Assembly: GCA_035041965.1 (NCBI GenBank)
Contig: JAPYMA010001220.1
Coordinates: 47,259-111,258 of the forward strand
Source of the DNA: Anisakis pegreffii
Taxonomy: Eukaryota > Nematoda > Chromadorea > Rhabditida > Anisakidae
Length of the DNA: 64,000 nt
Direction of reading: 5' to 3'
A program made the translations under genes and the position numbers. Shown here one piece after another: positions 35,201 through 46,800 of the stretch (its first letter is position 1; each line of letters begins with the position of its first letter). The notes below the pieces were generated by a model. The model was not told where the DNA came from. It saw only the letters and a list, made by a program, of their open reading frames with translations, and did no database searches.

Positions 35201-37910
35201 GTACCACAATACTGAAATTTGGTTCAAATTTTCTTAATTCAAAATATTGATCGGTTGTCTTAATCATTGGCTCATTTTGAAAATTTTTTGGAAGCTTCAA
35301 TAACAACTCAAGCATCATCACAATTAAAATTTCATCAATATCAAAATTTCAAACAGAGAACAAATATCTGATTGAAAGAAAACATTTTTGATTTGTTCAA
35401 ATTCAAAAATTGAATGAACACAAAATTGGTGAATTTTGATAATAAGCGATGAGAACGTACAGCGCCTGGACTAGGGCTAACTCCTCGAGGGAGTGTTCCT
35501 GAACGTGGTAAAGTGCCCAGCTCACTGGCGTTGAACATTTGTCCACCGGTCGATAGTGCCGGACTGGTGCCACGACGTCCTGGTGGTCCGGCTAGATGTC
35601 GTTCGGAAGCACTGATCGGAGTTTGTCGTCGTAGAGTTCCAGGACCAATGGATTCCTTAACTAGACGACTTATTTTATTCATAATATGTTACTCTATGAA
35701 TGCAATCATTATTGCTTCGTAACAGAGAGTTATCACGGGATATGAAATGAAAGGAAGCAATTCGAGCATATTCGCTGTTAATACCATATTTGCTAATATC
35801 TTACTTCATATTCGCTATTGATAGCAATTCAGGCATAATGGTATCAACAGCGAATATGAACAAGAATACTGACGACAATATACCTCGCCTGGTCTAACAG
35901 CTTGAGGTGCAATTTGATCGTTTTCGAATCCCAGTCCTTTGCGCAACATTTCCGGTGGAATGAAACGTTTCAACGATAGTTCTTCCGAGTATCGAATACC
36001 TGAAGTGATAAACTCTATGAATGGCACTTGATGTACACGAATTCTTTCTTTGACAACTACTTCAAAGATCCGTTGTGGCTGTTCAAAGAAGACAGCTCAA
36101 AGACGAGATCGCTGGTTGATCAAATATTTAGAAAGTTTTCTTGGTTTGTCTACGATTCTCAGTCAATACCACACTTCCAAAAGCTGATTGTGTCCGACTT
36201 GAATGAATCGTTAATATATGGATAATTCGAGAACGAACCAATTTCTCTGCAAAGTTGTTGTGTGGCTCTAACGATGTTCACTGAAAAGTCGAGCCTGGCG
36301 TCGATCATTTGCAAATCGGGCAATTGAACTCTAAAAAATTTATTTGTGTCTGTGTGTGAAAACTTTACAAAGAGAATATAACTGGAATTTTCGTATTTGT
36401 TCCTTAATTTCAACGGGAAATTTCGCTATTTTTCTTCGCTTTGCTGTCGATTCAACGATCCGCAATTGTTAATTATCAGTAATGGTATTGAAGTGGAGAA
36501 ATGAGTGGATATCATTCAGGATAATTATTATGAAATGGAATCAAACGCTGATTTGGTGCAGGCTCAGCGATATTCAAGTGATCAGCTGTTGAGAAATCAA
36601 TCACCTCGCTATTTTATGCTGAGGTGTGAATTCAAGTTGGCTGTCTGCAGTGATGCCCATCTGATCGAGTGTGCTACGAGTGTGCGTTAGCCATTTTCGT
36701 TTCTCAGGCCACCACAAAGCATGATCACTCCAGTCGCGTGATACATCTGCAGAGGATTTTTTATACGGTGACGATGATGATGCGTTCAATTTGATTGGTT
36801 TCATTTGGAACATAAGAATAGTTTTTGTGGTTATTCGTACTCTTCCTTTCATTTGAAAGGTCATACGTGAAGCATCACTAATGGAAGAATATCAAGAAAA
36901 TTAGGACTGAATTCAAGACTGAACTGATTGTATTTGAACTTCTAATCCTATCAGGAATTCCTTTATCTGATATGATATCTCATCAGATATACACGTACAC
37001 AAATCCATTTCATGGGTTCGTTTCGATGAATAGTTCGTTGATGGAGTCAATTTATAGGCAGACCAAAAAATGTAAAAGTGTAACGTCTTGTTTTAAGTGT
37101 TTTAAGACGGTTTCGTCAGTTTTTCTTTATGAAATGTTAAACAACTTCATTGACAGTTTTTGTTTGAGTGTTTTTGTAAACAGTTTGGCTACAATGAATC
37201 AAAATCCAAAGTGTGATCTCTAGCTGTATCTGCTCGTATCTCTTCAAAAGACTATTCTCAAAACCGATCGTATCTTCGTCATCTTACGAACCCTTCAATA
37301 AAAAGCAAGCACTGATTGTGAGATATCTTTAACATTCTTGCTGATTTTTGCCAGTGGCTCATAACATTCAGCTATTATTACAACCGTCAGTCTTATCAAA
37401 CAAACAACTCCTTCGCAATGGATAAAACACTGCTCTGATTGCTGCTGCTGCTAGTCAGTGCTGCCCACTCACAACGGAAGACACAAACAAATACTGCATT
37501 TAGTTTCTCATCTATATGATCACTCTGATGACATTTGCATTTGCAAACTTTTAAGATTTATGTGATCATATAATTTACAATGCTCAAAAGTTTTCATGCA
37601 TTTCAAACAGAGTCCCCAACAAATGTTTGCTGCTCAATCGATTTTTTCGTTCAAAACGGGATCAATCACTGAAGTGATATGATTGTAAGTTTGCTGGTTT
37701 TGTTGACTGATTGCTTGCAAAGATAACAAAATTGGTGAGAAAATTGAACGGTTGTGTACCGATTTCGTCGACAAGTCTCAGCATAAGACCACCGATATGC
37801 AATTGTCCGGTAACGAATATACTCCGTTGAATGTTCATATCGGTAACGAGCACTGTCAACTGCCAACTTCCATCGTTGACGACATTGTTGTTTTGGATTA
37901 GATGTGCCAT
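30901..37910 (-). CDS. unc-112: Kindlin (fermitin family), integrin activator, UNC-112 orthologue, 722 aa in 18 exons
   Basis: Kindlins bind integrin beta tails inside the cell and, with talin and the ILK-PINCH-parvin complex, anchor actin at adhesions; in C. elegans UNC-112 acts in muscle dense bodies and in migrating cells. Exons in transcript order: 37910-37760, 36746-36605, 36330-36239, 35999-35884, 35655-35461, 35211-35021, 34810-34726, 34582-34475, 34375-34295, 34046-33961, 33724-33597, 32761-32655, 32554-32431, 32256-32132, 31954-31824, 31636-31495, 31214-31161, 31011-30901. All phases agree and the 2,169 bases divide by three. Length is close to the 720 residues I recall for UNC-112. 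Family words seen include [67 protein letters not shown] and [13 protein letters not shown] with KLTGGWA at the end. The ATG at 37910 (MAHLIQNN) was chosen by family length; an in-frame ATG at 37943 is possible. Acceptors at 35655 and 32554 are weak (TTAAG). Confidence 0.96.
32431..34046 (-). other. unc-112: Kindlin exons 10-13: PH domain inserted in F2
   Basis: The sequence [20 protein letters not shown] begins the PH fold. [20 protein letters not shown] and [11 protein letters not shown] form its later strands, and [20 protein letters not shown] its C-terminal helix. A PH domain splitting F2 is the defining trait of kindlins; it binds phosphoinositides. The intron between exons 11 and 12 carries repeat copy B. 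Confidence 0.9.
32917..33523 (-). repeat. Dispersed 0.6-kb repeat, copy B (inverted relative to copy A)
   Basis: The minus strand of this segment aligns along its full length with 16791-17396, with small indels. It lies wholly inside the kindlin intron between 32761 and 33597. The sense strand of the kindlin pre-mRNA reads GGGGGGAGGGGAGGGTCAGG near 33009-32990, a four-run G-rich tract. No coding capacity or terminal inverted repeat is seen. Confidence 0.8.
35021..35999 (-). other. unc-112: Kindlin exons 4-6: F1 loop and linker to F2
   Basis: Exon 4 has [13 protein letters not shown]. Exon 5 is a Ser/Pro/Gly/Arg-rich, probably disordered segment ([19 protein letters not shown]) that fills the F1 insertion loop. 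Exon 6 returns to conserved sequence with [20 protein letters not shown]. Exon 5 starts at a weak GTTAAG acceptor, so its 5' boundary is uncertain. Confidence 0.8.
36239..37910 (-). other. unc-112: Kindlin exons 1-3: F0 and start of F1
   Basis: Exon 1 gives [14 protein letters not shown] and [16 protein letters not shown], the ubiquitin-like F0 domain. Exon 2 gives [16 protein letters not shown] and LEFTPQHK. Exon 3 gives [16 protein letters not shown] and leads into F1. F0 and F1 bind membranes and cooperate with the F3 integrin site in this family. Confidence 0.9.
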
Positions 37911-37943
37911 TGCGTGGCGGTGCACTCTCAAAACATCATTCAT

Positions 37944-40306
37944 TATCACATCAAATACAGATTGAAATTTCGAGATCGTTTGACGGTGTTGAATAATGCG
38001 TTTAGCGAATACATTTCACTGAACAGTTCAAGATAATCCTGATTGCTTTAAAACATAATCAAGATCACAATGAATATTCTGGTATAGAATCAGATCTGTG
38101 GTTGAATTCTTTGGTGTGTGCTTGAAAATATCGACAATTGATCGAAACTGACAGGATTTTCAGGGCGAAAAAACGTCTTTTCTCATCAGATATAATTGGA
38201 ATATACCATGTGGTTGATAAACTGGAATACATATCGACAACAACAACAATAACGGCATTGATATAAGCATAAAGATCTATGATCATAATAATAAGCATCA
38301 TGAGGGGATAAGATAAATGTTACGGAATTTTTGTTCGACTGAAAATGCCAATTGCAATCTTATTTTTAGTTGAATGAACAGTAGTTGTTTGTGAACGACC
38401 ACAAAATTTTGTTGATTAGTCAGTTGAACACTGAAACGTTGACAACAACCTCATTCGGCTTAATACAGTTAGTCGTTGGATTAAGTGGATTTGCTTGAAA
38501 ATTGTTTTTAATGCACATAAAATAAGCGTAGGTAAATGAAGTGGATTCATGAGTGGGTAGTTTTTTCATGAAAAAGACAAAACGAGTCATATTGATCGTA
38601 GATCTGAGATGTGAATAAATTGATGAAAAGTTCATTGCTAAAAACTTGACAACGTTTCGCTGTGTAGAAGGATTAAATTTTTGATGAAGGAAATCGATTC
38701 GCGTCGATTCACAAAACAAATTTACACAATTGGCGAAAAATTTCAGTTGATTTTCTTTGAATTCTTTGAATTTTCATTGCTTATTATTAACGCTATAAAT
38801 ATTATCAGTAGCATTATGACCATTACAATAATTAATCAAATCACCAATCAATATCTCCGGTGCTCTTTTCAGTATTGAGTATATTATGAGTGTTGGTTCA
38901 AAAAACGAACAAAAATCAGTGTGAATGATTGGAGAAATGTGCCAATGTCGATGCACATGGAAGTGATCAAGCACATATTGGCAACGATGAGATCAAATCG
39001 ATGTTATGTGAACAAATCGATTGATCAGTGCATAATTGGTCAGTTGAGAATGCACATTCACTCGGACTGACCAACATGGTCTGCTCCCTCAACAATTCCA
39101 CTCGGTCATCTGTGATAAGTGAAAAGGCGGCCTACCTTGCTCTCAGCATATGAACATTCCTCATTCCTTCATGCATAAGTCTAGAAGACATAAATCAGTT
39201 TATCTCCAATCAATTTCTATACTTGTTTATGAAAAATTTCCAAGAAAAAAGGTTTAAGAATATTGGTGGAAAACTGAGTGAAAAAATTCGATTGAGAACG
39301 AATAAAACTAAAAGTTGAACGATTGATTCACTAATATAACAAACCGACAAACGACAAAACCCTCTAATCAGTGGTTCACTACATGAAAGAGTTGAAGCAT
39401 AAATGCTGTGAAGCACCAGCAGATTGCTATAGTACAAAATATATTGTTGTAGAAAATAGAATAGAGACAAAATTGCTGTTGAAAACAGACGGTCGATTGG
39501 TTCGATGATAACGTTCAGTGTTAGCTTGAGCAGAGAGAACGCAACTAGTTCAGTGTCTGCTGTAGATATTGGCTTAATATCGATATAATAACGATGTAAG
39601 CTTCAATGTTAGCATTGATACATTGGCATTGTTGATTGAAGAATTACTCGTCGTCGTATTCCGTGACTATTCTATGCATTCTATTAATGCCCGTCGATCA
39701 TTGCTCTCAGTTCATACTGCTGTTGCTGCTGCTGCTGTGTCTGCTGTTCGGATGAGATAAAGATGTCTTCGATTGTGCAGAGAAGCTTGCCAGCTTATTG
39801 GGAGCTGCTTATTGTTAGAGAACTTAGCTAAGAAAAGCATATTTCGAGGTTATAAGCTATGGATAAAAGCCACCAATATATTAGAGCATAAAGCGAAGCA
39901 TATGAATGCTAACAAAGAATGTACGATAGACAAATATAAGCAAGAATATAACATCAGAAATTGCAATTCAGATATACTATAATAACAAACATAAGATGAT
40001 CGTAGGGCGTTGAAGAATATATTTAAGAAATACACACTTATACATATACTCGTAACAGTTATATTCTATTCCTCATCTTTCCAAAGAGCACAAAATTCAT
40101 CAATTCATCCATCTGACCACAACCGAAGTGATTATCGTTCCGCTCGATTGCAAGTGATCCGTCCGTCCATCCGTATAATAGAGATCCATCACTGCACTAC
40201 TCATCACACATCCTCTATTCATTCAATTATTCAGTGCTATTCGTATGGTATTTGCTTCTGTTGTTAGTAATCGAATTAGAGGCTGAATGCTGTTGAGTTG
40301 CGAACG
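37944..40306. other. Upstream region of kindlin, no supported gene
   Basis: The first part probably carries the kindlin promoter. A CTG/GTT-type simple run occurs at about 39717-39750. The open frames here have no splice context or recognisable motif. Confidence 0.45.
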
Positions 40307-40522
40307 TTAAGCCTGTTGACTTGGTCGTTTCAACACAATTGACTCCTCATCTCTCTGTTCTCCTTCTACTGAGTTCATTCCTCTCGTCCACTCATTATTC
40401 TTTTCTTCCTTTAGTTCAGTACTTGCCTCAGAGTTAACACAAACAGTTGAAAAGTATACAATATACGATGTTATGCGGGAGAGTGGACAAGTGAATGGAA
40501 ACTCGTCATGCGAATGCTTCAT
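40307..40522 (-). CDS. Weak candidate: 71-codon acidic open frame
   Basis: The frame starts with ATG and ends TAA. Its C-terminal half (VNSEASTELKEEKNNEWTRG) has a coding-like charged composition, while the N-terminal half does not. There is no clear upstream acceptor, and I recognise no family. It may be a terminal exon of an unseen gene or chance. Confidence 0.2.
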   Translation of the reverse strand: MKHSHDEFPFTCPLSRITSYIVYFSTVCVNSEASTELKEEKNNEWTRGMNSVEGEQRDEESIVLKRPSQQA

Positions 40523-42845
40523 CTGAATATTGCAACAAATTCACATTACCATAACACAGATCCGATAAAATCACCACCTGGAATCATTAGAATAAATATT
40601 ATTGTCGATAGCATAATAATTGTTGTTGTTGTTGCTGAAGCAAGATGATGGTTAAGTGAAATCAACTGAGATCGGAATTGCCGAAGATTAAGCGGATATA
40701 AGAGATAAACAGTTGTTCAACTGGTTCAGTGATTCGGTTCACTCAATGCTCTGTGGCTCATTTTCGTTGTAACATAAAGACTGTGAAAAGAGGTGTTCAA
40801 AGAAGTGTTGGAGCAATGAAGCTGTGGATAATATAGTTGAAGAAAGCCTCTCATTTTGTTCTCATTTTCACTGATAATCGAACATCTTCGTAGTTTGACT
40901 CAATGATACTCAAAAATATGAAATTTGTACTTTTGGCTTGTTTGATAACACTGTTGAGAGTAGACGGATTCACAACAGTTCAATGGCCAGTGTTTTGTCT
41001 GTCAATAAAAAATGTTCATGAGTGATACTCATGGCAGGGATGGCAGAAATTTTCGATGCTTTCGAAATTTTTATTTCGAAAAATTTCAGCGATGCACATA
41101 AACCAGCATTTGCAGAGTTCATTGGACAACGAATGACGATTTGCCTGTACGAAGAAATACATTCTGAGAGATGAAAAATTCAGCTCAAACATGCGAAGAA
41201 AATTTTCATTGATGCAAGAAACATAAAGCATTTGTAAAGTTAAAAGCGATTTGATCGAAAAGTTGAACATAAAAGAGGCATTTGTCCTCATTTTTGAGCA
41301 ATCGTCTACTTTTACACTACACAAAAACCATTCACGGCAATGATTTTATGTTCACAAATTTGATTTTTCTTATGCTTTCTTTCAAATACACATTTCAAAC
41401 AATGAATAACACTGAAGCATGGCACAAATTTTCGATGCTTCATTTGCTCTCGATCAGATCACTGGACAATGATAAGTTTTTAAACAAGCTCAACATCTTA
41501 TCACATTATCAGTTGTTGTGATAATATTGTTTATGATAATATTTTGATGAATTTATCAACTTAAATGGTGATATTTAATTTGACGTTCATGATGTTGTCC
41601 TTATGGGAGAGTAGCCCAAAACCTCTGTGCTTGCCAAATCAATAATTCAAGTTCGGATTTTATGAAGACAGATGATTCCAAACGCTATTATCGTTAGCTG
41701 CGCGGAAAGAAGAATGCCAAGGAAGGAAGAATGTGATATTAGTGATATTGGTAATAACAGAGAGGCATAAACTCGTAATGAGTTGGATTTGCTGATTAAA
41801 TAAATAAATAAATAAATAAATAAATGATGTTTTCGTTGTTTTTTGAAAACAATTCGATCTCAATTCTTATTTCCGTGACCACCTTTTGAGGGAGCAATGA
41901 ATACCTTTCAAGAAGTAACTTCTTGATGAAAATGAATTATGAATAGCTTTCGGTAAACAATGACTTAAGAATGACGAAATGTCTAGATGAGATTCACTTC
42001 GAACTTCGAATTGAACGCGGATGTGAAATGCCTACCCAATTATGTCAGGCTCATGGAGATAATCAACAAGACATGTCAAATTAGAAATATTTTGGCCAAT
42101 TTTCATTGTTTTTCAGGTTCATCTCACTCGTTTCATTCTTACATTAATTCATTTGTCAATTTTTTCATTCTTTTCAAACACTTCTATAAAATTTCATCGT
42201 TCTTTTATATAGGCTTACAAACATATATGATGAAACACACTCACCATTAGTTCTCTTTCGCACACTTACTATTCGAGTGGTTATTTTCACAGGTCATTGC
42301 TGGAAGCACAAACATACTCTAGTGAACACAACCAATTCACAGTTGAAGTCGTTTGTGAGAACTGAATCGGATACCAAATTTCTGGATATCGAATTGAAGA
42401 TCCTACGAGACTGGATGAATGGACAATAACGGAGTGGAATATTTATGTTATTTTGCCGAGTGGATTACTTATAGCTCTATGAATTTCATTCAAACAAAGT
42501 ATACATCAGAATTTATGTGTCGCGAATCACGCGATTTACAAATTTTTGAATGTGTTTTGAAAAATTCGTGCAATTATGTTGTCGTTTAATATTTGTATGA
42601 GGAAATTGGCAATAATGTAAACATTTATGAGCGATATCATTCATATGTATCAATCTAAATAATTCAAATAGTCAAAATACACCGAAATTGTTGTATCTCT
42701 CCATTTTTTGCTGTCTTATAAGTCCACTATAAAACCACCTCCTTTTATATGTAGTTTATTATTCGTGATTACCATTCGTTATTATTCTTGGTTGTTATTA
42801 GTCCGTCCGTTTATCTAACGATCCTGCTACCCCTCCACCACATCA
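40523..42845. other. Non-coding AT-rich stretch
   Basis: I see no supported gene. A TTGTTG run lies near 40620 and an AAAT tract at 41797-41824. ORFs here are short and hydrophobic-random. Confidence 0.5.
41797..41824. repeat. (AAAT)n microsatellite
   Basis: About seven AAAT units in a row in non-coding DNA. Confidence 0.9.
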
Positions 42846-43165
42846 TGCTTCTATGGATGATCGATCGGATATCGTTCATTTACTGGTGACACATCTTGAT
42901 CATTCATCTCAAGATCGCTTTCCGCACTAAACACTTGTAAGCAACCATCTGAACATCTGCGCGGGTTCAAGGTTGGCTGCTTGAGAAAACAGATTTTGCA
43001 AACGAATTTTGCAATATCTGTACAAATTGAGTATGTTGCTGAGGAACGGAAAATTGTGGAGACATTGTCCTCAATTTTCCGCCCTTCTCGACTTTTTTTG
43101 AGCCGACTGCTCTTTCGGGGCTCCCAGTTTTCTGCACTCCGACTTTTTTCTTCTCTGCAACACAC
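42846..43165 (-). CDS. Weak candidate terminal exon, unrecognised
   Basis: On the minus strand an open frame ends with SPVNERYPIDHP and a TAG stop. A possible acceptor (TTTTCTCAAG) precedes CAGCCAACC near 42980. Its last 31 bases recur at 43813-43843 with one mismatch, where the minus strand again reads RY-S-IDHP and stop. The upstream part is basic and GC-richer. I do not know the family, and no partner exon was found. Confidence 0.25.
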
Positions 43166-43812
43166 TGGTGCAAGTCCACCGAAAAACTATCGGCAAATAG
43201 AAATGCTTGAGAGCACTGAATTGGTGAAAATTGTTGTTTTAATTGATGACTGACTTCTGTTTATGGGAGGAGTTGTTAATCAACTGCATCAACGTTGACA
43301 TCATCATTATCGCAGCTCAAAAGTGCGGCACAAAACGATCTCATTCATTATTCCGTCATTACAATGCACGGTTATTCGGTGTGGATGTCTAGTATGGGTC
43401 GCATTTGACTAACATGTAAATCCTTACATGAGTAGCAGCAGCAGCAGCGGTAATAAAGGCACAATAGTTTTGCAAATTTCACGGATAATACATCCATCAT
43501 GATATCAACACAAAATGTTCATTGCCATGCAAAATCAAGCACTGAATTCATCAACTGAATTGATTCGACGTCATTTCAGGCATTCCCGTTTCCTGATATA
43601 ATGTTTCCTAGATGCAACCTCAACCACCATAACTTTTTGGATGCTATGACGTGCTATTACATGCGGGATTACATGGCAATAATATTCAAACTTATATGCA
43701 ATATCCATCTGATTCACGAACATAGGTTTTCATCAGTGTTGTGTACATGCCGGTTATTGTAACATTGAAGAACTTTCATATCCGTGGGGAAATCAAATTG
43801 GGTTAGATTCAG

Positions 43813-43843
43813 TGCTTCTATGGATGATCGATCGAATATCGTT
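43813..43843. repeat. 31-bp duplicate of 42846-42876
   Basis: The segment begins TGCTTCTATGGATGATCGAT and ends ATATCGTT, matching the earlier copy except for one G/A change, in the same orientation about 970 bases away. Confidence 0.8.
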
Positions 43844-46800
43844 GATCAATGGACGTGATAGAGTGATCCTCAAATACTTTATCGGTGGTGCTCCCATAAG
43901 ACATTGACCGTTCACTTACGGACATTACAATATTGGGAAATATCCACATACAGTATTGGAAAATTTCATAGATTTGTCATGGTCGTCTTTGCGATAAGCC
44001 ACTTTTGCAATTGCATTTCACGAGGTCAGTGATCATTAAACTGATGCTCGTAATCGAGGCAATACGAGCTGAATAGACGTAAATGATCGAAAATCTACGT
44101 GATTGCAAACTTCGTTTGTTCTTTCATCGTCATTGATTGCGGCTTAATCGCATTGTTAATTCCTTATTAAATCAGACGAACATTTACCACACCTCATCTT
44201 ATATTACAAATAGATTAAATAATCATTTGGTGTTGACAATTTTGAAACTTCTACATTCTTTATATCATATCCCATTTATTGTGTCCATTGTAAACACTGA
44301 GTGGAACATTCACTCTTTGATTCATTCTGATGTAATATATCATCAACTGTTCTTTCTTATCTCATTGTCAGATATCGCTACTGATAAAAAGAGAACATGA
44401 AATTTCTCGAATGCATGACGATGTGCAAACGTTATTTTAATGTTTTTTGAGATATCACGCCAGAAACTCCGAAATTGAAGCTCATCTATTTAATGCAAAA
44501 AACCCTCATTGGGCAGCCCACTCTCAGTGAGATAGTTCTTCGTCATTAGGCCGAAGAACAACCAGAAAGGAACTGTTAGAAACGGTTCCTTTCACGTGAA
44601 TATATTGCGATTATTGTTGATTTCGCAATTAAAGTGTGATCATTGCTCATGGAAATGTTTTTTGGTGTGGAAAGATGGTATATGATTGCTGGTATCTGTA
44701 TTGAACGATTGGGTGCTTGGAACAGGTTGAAAAAAGAAAAAATTTTTTGGTGTTTCAGGGTTGTCCGTTCAGTGGGACGTTTACGGAGAATTGAACGAAG
44801 AAGATAATAAATTAACGAATGGTGTTGTTCGTGACGAGTGCATTGTGAGTAGTTGATATTGATCATATCAAATTTTATCAACTCATAAAAATGTCAGTAC
44901 ATTAAATTATATCACCAGTACGTACAATTTCTGATGTGTTTTTTGCGAGTGTTTACTGATGAATGAATGCTGGTGTCTTATCGATTGCGTATCCTAGAGA
45001 AGGGGTCCCCACAGAAGGAATGGGATTGGGAAGCGGAAAATTACCCATTTTTGGGTAATCTGGCAGGTTGTCATTACCTCGAAATTACCCATTTTTGGGT
45101 AATTTTTGGATATAATGGCAGCCTGTCAGAGCATCAAAGAGGACAGTGGAGCATCAGAGCGTAGCATCGCTGTCATAGAGAAACGTATGAAAGAATGGTA
45201 CCAAAGTGTCACCTATGCAGCCAATTGCTTTTTTTTGTCGTTTTATTTGTCATCGTTTTTCAGTAATAATTTTTATGCAATAATGTTATGCTTTGCTCTT
45301 TCAACGTAACATCCTGCGTTGATTGTTTCATCTCTGTGCTGAACTAATCAGCAGCCGATGGAATCGAATCGAATTCGGTAATAAAATTTTTATATCTTCT
45401 ATTTATAAGCATTAAATCAAATAAAAGTTTAATAGTTGATTGTGTATAAAACCTCACTGTTTTGAAACTGAATTCATTTATGAAACATCACTTCGCTCAT
45501 TCGCTTGTTAATAAATTCGTCGAATCACATCATTTCTGGTAAGTCTATTTTGTTTTTTTGGGGTATTTTTCTCTTCAAAACATTTTCTTAAAATCACCAT
45601 AGAATGGACTGTGTACTATGAAACGTCATACCAATTCACTGTAATTTGAGAACATTTGTGGAAAAGACCTTTGAAGAATTTCATCGAATCGAAGCACTCG
45701 ACACAATTGAGTTTAATGTTTGTTCAAATGATTCGACATTTTTTGGGTGCCACCATACATCATCGCAGAAGTACATAGCCAGTTCAGAAAAGATAGGTGA
45801 ACAAAAAGCATGAGCACCGTCGTGAAAACAAGTTCAATTTGTTTGTCTCAAAAAAATTTTAGGGGACAAATTCTTTTTGTTTTTAGAACAAACCGACGGC
45901 ATCGCTGGAAGTGTGAATGTACGTTATGAAGCTAGTTTAGCGTTTCGCGTTCAATTGCGGAATTTTTTTCCAAAATTTATTTTCGAAAAAAAAGTCTGTT
46001 TTTGCGAAAAAAACAGTGATGAAAGGCAAATTGTAAGGAGTGCGGCAGATGTTGCAATCGAACGGAATTACGAGCAAATGTGCTGCTGGACTGAGCGAAT
46101 GTGTGCAAACTTAATGTTCGCGATTTTTGCAAACGTTTTTTCGAACGTCTAACGAATACACTGTGAAAATTTTAGCTGACATTTGATGAATAATTGATGA
46201 ACATAATTGGTAATCATATGAATATTCCGATCGTATTTTCAGCAAAGCAAATTTTTCAAATGAATCGCCATTTTTGAGAGACACATTAATGTGAGAAATT
46301 CCGTTTGATGCATTCATATCACGAGCCGGCTTCATTCTTCAAATTTTCAACATATCAGTTTGATGATGATGGCGGCATATCTCTTCATCCATTAATTCAG
46401 TCCAAAACACAGATTCGTCTGTGTTCTTTTTTTTACTTCCAAGAATTTAGATTTACTTCCAAGAGTCCATCTTCGATCTGTTAGTTTTTGTGCTTCATTG
46501 AAGCATTTGAAGAAGCAAATTGACAGGGATTTGCGTTCATTGTGACTTATAACTCAGCAAAACATGAAAATTCGAATTGAATCATCCAAAAAAAAAACTG
46601 TCCATACCGTACAGTTTGTATAATCTCTGTGATTCATCGCCAGTTGAAAGTGAGCATTCGCGCTCTGATCTTAGTCTCTTATCAAGCATCAATTGAGTGC
46701 AAAATGGGATGGCATGAATTACCAACTGCGCTCATAATCAGTATTTTATGATCAGTACTTTTGAATAGATTTACTTCCAAGAATCCATCAATTCGGCCTT

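Noticed and set aside
45877..46152. 91-codon plus-strand open frame
   Set aside because: Contains low-complexity Phe/Lys runs from TTTTCGAAAA-like DNA, has no convincing splice context and matches no family I know.
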